A stretch of 42,251 bases of DNA, from contig DAOUAK010000159.1 in assembly GCA_034433695.1 (NCBI GenBank), positions 1 through 42,251 of the forward strand. Direction: 5' to 3'. The position numbers and the translations under genes are program-made. The DNA is from JASFBA01 sp034433695. GTDB taxonomy: Bacteria > Chloroflexota > Chloroflexia > DTKN01. This document shows, piece by piece, positions 40,470 to 42,251 of this stretch. The first letter of the stretch is position 1, and each line of letters opens with the position of its first letter. Below the pieces are notes generated by a model. That model was not told where the DNA came from, did no database searches, and worked only from the letters and a program-made list of their open reading frames with translations.

Positions 40470-41546
40470 CTAGGTTGTAACCGGAATGGGGCGGAGGCGC
40501 TGGCTGGCCAGGACGATCTTGCGGTAACGCTCAAAGTTCTCGACGATGGCCCCGCAGCCCCGGGCCACACAGGTCATCGGGTCGTCGGCGATGCGCACCT
40601 TGATGCGGGTCTCGTGGGCGACGCGCCGGTCCAGCCCCAGGAGGAGGGCGCCGCCGCCGGCCAGAACGATGCCCTGTTCCATGATGTCGGCCAGGAGTTC
40701 GGGCGGAGTCTCCTCGATGGCGGTGCGGATTTCCTCGACGATGCGGTTCACCGGGCCGGCGATGCCCTCGCGCAGTTCCACGCTGCTGACCTCGATCTCC
40801 TTGGGCAGGCCGGTGAGGAGGTCGCGGCCGCGCAGCGTGACCCAGCGTTCTTCCTCCAGGGGGAAGGCGGAGCCGGCCAGAATCTTGGCCCGCTCGGCCA
40901 TCCGCTCACCGATGAGGAGGTTGAAGGCGTTGCGGGCAAAGGCGATGATGGCTTCGTCGATCTCATCTCCGGCGGTGCGGATGGAGCGGGAGACGACCAC
41001 GCCCTCCAGGGAGATCACGGCAACCTCGGTCGTCCCGCCGCCGATGTCCACGATCATGCTGCCCCGGGGCTCGGTCACCGGCAGGCCGGCCCCGATGGCC
41101 GCGGCCATCGGCTCCTCGATGGTATAGGCCTCGCGGGCCCCGGCGTTGATGGCGGCGTCTTTGGCCGCCCGCCGCTCGACCTCGGTCACGCCGCTCGGCA
41201 CGCCGATGATGACCCGTGGGCTGGGGCGCCCCAGGAGGCCACGGGCGCGTTCGTGGGCCTTCCGGATGAAGTAGATCAGCATCTGCTGGACCACGTCAAA
41301 GTCGGCGATGACGCCGTCCTTGAGGGGACGGATAACCACGATGTTGGCCGGCGTCTTGCCCACCATCTCCTTGGCCTGTTCGCCGACGGCCAGCACCGCC
41401 TTGCTCTTCCGCTCGATGGCCACCACCGAAGGCTCCCCGATGACGATGCCTCGGCCGCGCACGTACACCAGGGTGGTAGCGGTGCCCAGGTCAATGCCCA
41501 GGTCGCGGCTAAACAGCCCCATAAAGGCCGAAATCGGATTGGCCAT
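40470..41546 (-). CDS. mreB: Rod shape-determining actin homologue MreB
   Basis: 358 residues from ATG 41546 (GAGGAGGG upstream); a longer frame to 41651 is not needed. Motifs: phosphate-1 RDLGIDLGTATTLVY, VIGEPSVVA, VRPLKDGVIADFD-type segment (VIRPLKDGVIADF), phosphate-2 MIVDIGGGTTEVAV, and adenosine GIVLAGGGALLLG. An N-terminal amphipathic membrane helix (PISAFMGLFSR) is present. It polymerises on the membrane and positions cell-wall synthesis, so the organism or its ancestor is rod-shaped. First gene of the mre-mrd-min block; leader of ~260 nt. Confidence 0.97.
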   Translation of the reverse strand: MANPISAFMGLFSRDLGIDLGTATTLVYVRGRGIVIGEPSVVAIERKSKAVLAVGEQAKEMVGKTPANIVVIRPLKDGVIADFDVVQQMLIYFIRKAHERARGLLGRPSPRVIIGVPSGVTEVERRAAKDAAINAGAREAYTIEEPMAAAIGAGLPVTEPRGSMIVDIGGGTTEVAVISLEGVVVSRSIRTAGDEIDEAIIAFARNAFNLLIGERMAERAKILAGSAFPLEEERWVTLRGRDLLTGLPKEIEVSSVELREGIAGPVNRIVEEIRTAIEETPPELLADIMEQGIVLAGGGALLLGLDRRVAHETRIKVRIADDPMTCVARGCGAIVENFERYRKIVLASQRLRPIPVTT

Positions 41547-41815
41547 ACCGGCCCTCCTCGCCCTGCCGGCCGATGTCTGCCCCGTGCCCTGCCGGCCCCC
41601 CAGGTCGGGCCGACCGGCAATCCGCCTTGCCATGGCGGGCCCGACCCCCACGGCCGGCCGGAACGGAGCGCGGGGTCAGGCGGATACCTCCCGCAATCGC
41701 TCGAGCCACCGGAACGGGAAACCGGACGAACCTGTCAACGGACCTGCCCATTGCCTCCGAAGGAGCGCAATTCCGTTGCGCCCCTGCTCGTCCCCGCTCG
41801 ATCTCGGGAGTTTCT

Positions 41816-41844
41816 ATTCTACTACACCTTGCCCGGACGCGCAA
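41816..41844 (-). promoter_or_regulatory. Weak candidate promoter for mreB operon
   Basis: Minus strand TTGCGC (41844-41839), 17-bp spacer, TAGAAT (41821-41816). Only the -10 is good. It lies partly inside the hairpin at 41830-41871. It is the best placed candidate I found for the seven-gene cluster, but another may exist in the AT-rich part near 42060-42100. Confidence 0.35.
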
Positions 41845-41871
41845 ACTTTGCCGGCGCGGATAAGCCGGGCA
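41830..41871. repeat. Two-part inverted repeat upstream of mreB
   Basis: Outer stem TGCCCGG (41830-41836) with CCGGGCA (41865-41871); inner stem CGCGC (41838-41842) with GCGCG (41854-41858), separated by a 1-nt and a 6-nt bulge and closing an 11-nt loop. Twelve base pairs in all, symmetric on both strands. It could be an operator or an RNA hairpin. Confidence 0.5.
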
Positions 41872-42100
41872 GGGGCATGGCAATGTCTTACCCCCGCCCG
41901 TTACCCTGTTCCCAAGCGGGACACACCCCGGCCGGGGGCCGGCCATGCTCTCATCTGCCGACCCCCGACGGCGGCTTGGTCATCGGCCGCTGCACAGGGA
42001 GTATTTCTACAAGCAGCCCGATGCAGATGAAGATGATGCACTTTTCTTGATATACTCACACCCCAATATCTTGGAATTCTAAAGATTCTTGAAATAGGTA

Positions 42101-42129
42101 TTGACAAGTTCACGAAAGTGTGCTATAAT
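42101..42129 (+). promoter_or_regulatory. Consensus promoter for a gene leaving the window
   Basis: Perfect TTGACA (42101-42106), 17-bp spacer, perfect TATAAT (42124-42129), preceded by an AT-rich stretch. Such strength usually serves rRNA, tRNA or highly expressed protein genes. It is divergent from mreB. Confidence 0.88.
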
Positions 42130-42181
42130 GGACCTGCGAGGGGAAGGAGAGCGGGAAGGGGGATGGGGTAAAAGGGGGAAA

Positions 42182-42198
42182 GCAGGGAAAGACCCTGC
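42182..42198 (+). promoter_or_regulatory. Hairpin in a purine-rich leader
   Basis: GCAGGG (42182-42187), loop AAAGA, CCCTGC (42193-42198), ending about 10 nt before an AAGGAGG. The leader from 42130 is almost entirely purine. It may shield or expose the ribosome site. Confidence 0.4.
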
Positions 42199-42214
42199 GG
42201 CCGGGAAGGAGGTA

Positions 42215-42251
42215 ATGCGAGCGGGGCTGGCCGGGAGGGAGACGGAAGCCG
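42215..42251 (+). CDS. Possible start of an unidentified protein, cut by the window end
   Basis: An ATG at 42215 follows AAGGAGG with only a 2-nt spacer and opens a frame MRAGLAGRETEA that is still open at the end. The spacing is shorter than usual, so the real start may be further on, or the transcript may be non-coding. Too short to identify. Confidence 0.25.
   Translation, partial: MRAGLAGRETEA

Larger units (their letters stand above)
41547..42100. other. Gene-free stretch upstream of mreB
   Basis: About 550 bp with no ORF that has a ribosome site and family support. It contains a 6-bp inverted repeat GCGCAA/TTGCGC (41765-41781) in the mreB leader, a weak mreB promoter (41816-41844), a composite hairpin (41830-41871) and GC-rich palindromic runs near 41930-41945. 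From about 42045 the composition turns AT-rich toward the next promoter. Confidence 0.6.

Noticed and set aside
42159..42168. Mini-ORF ATG-GGG-TAA in the terminal leader
   Set aside because: Two codons in a G-rich leader are expected by chance; no leader-peptide pattern is visible.

Overview
The window is a high-GC chromosomal segment (most genes near 70% G+C by eye) from a bacterium that is most likely a member of the Chloroflexota, Anaerolineae-like. This is an inference. It rests on secreted proteins with Pro/Thr/Ser 'TPTPSP' linkers after their signal or lipobox, an M6 protease ending in a 'VYLPLLF' tail, a PurS-PurL fusion, MinCDE plus MreBCD, and AGGAGG ribosome sites with TATAAT/TACAAT promoters. 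No rRNA, CRISPR array or insertion sequence was seen. One tRNA-Glu is present.

Layout. 2-6970: envelope and secreted proteins: a 5'-truncated M23 peptidase, a family 5 solute-binding lipoprotein and an M6 protease. 7138-12382: divergent promoters, then an ABC exporter, an SsnA-like amidohydrolase, glucokinase and a DapB-like dehydrogenase, tightly packed. 12428-12541: tRNA-Glu behind a consensus promoter. 12712-13911: a DUF362 lipoprotein. 13915-27755: a purine operon with its own promoter and a structured leader: purSL, purQ, purC, purE, purF, [restriction-modification pair], purDM, purN and a split purH. 27836-30776: a GNAT gene relic followed by a STAND/NACHT NTPase with near-identical C-terminal repeats. 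30795-34097 (minus): GNAT acetyltransferase, a nucleotidyltransferase-like protein and ligA. 34179-34732: a frameshifted lipoprotein. 34941-41546 (minus): mreB-mreC-mreD-mrdA-minC-minD-minE, a cell shape and division-site cluster. 41547-42251: a long intergenic region ending in a consensus promoter for a gene that runs off the window.

How the genes work together. The purine genes cover PRPP to IMP except for purB, which is not in the window. PurE has class II signatures (AIR + CO2 directly to CAIR), which explains the absence of purK. GARS and AIRS are fused and overlap purN, the same order as the eukaryotic trifunctional enzyme. The IMP-forming bifunctional PurH is split in two. A GIY-YIG (Eco29kI-type) endonuclease and a convergent amino-methyltransferase with its own promoter and a 15-bp palindrome sit between purF and purDM. 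They look like a horizontally acquired restriction-modification unit that settled inside a housekeeping operon.

The best candidates for something new are the STAND protein (uncharacterised N-terminal helical domain, repeat array, flanked by direct GNAT homology) and the restriction-modification insertion with its putative operator.
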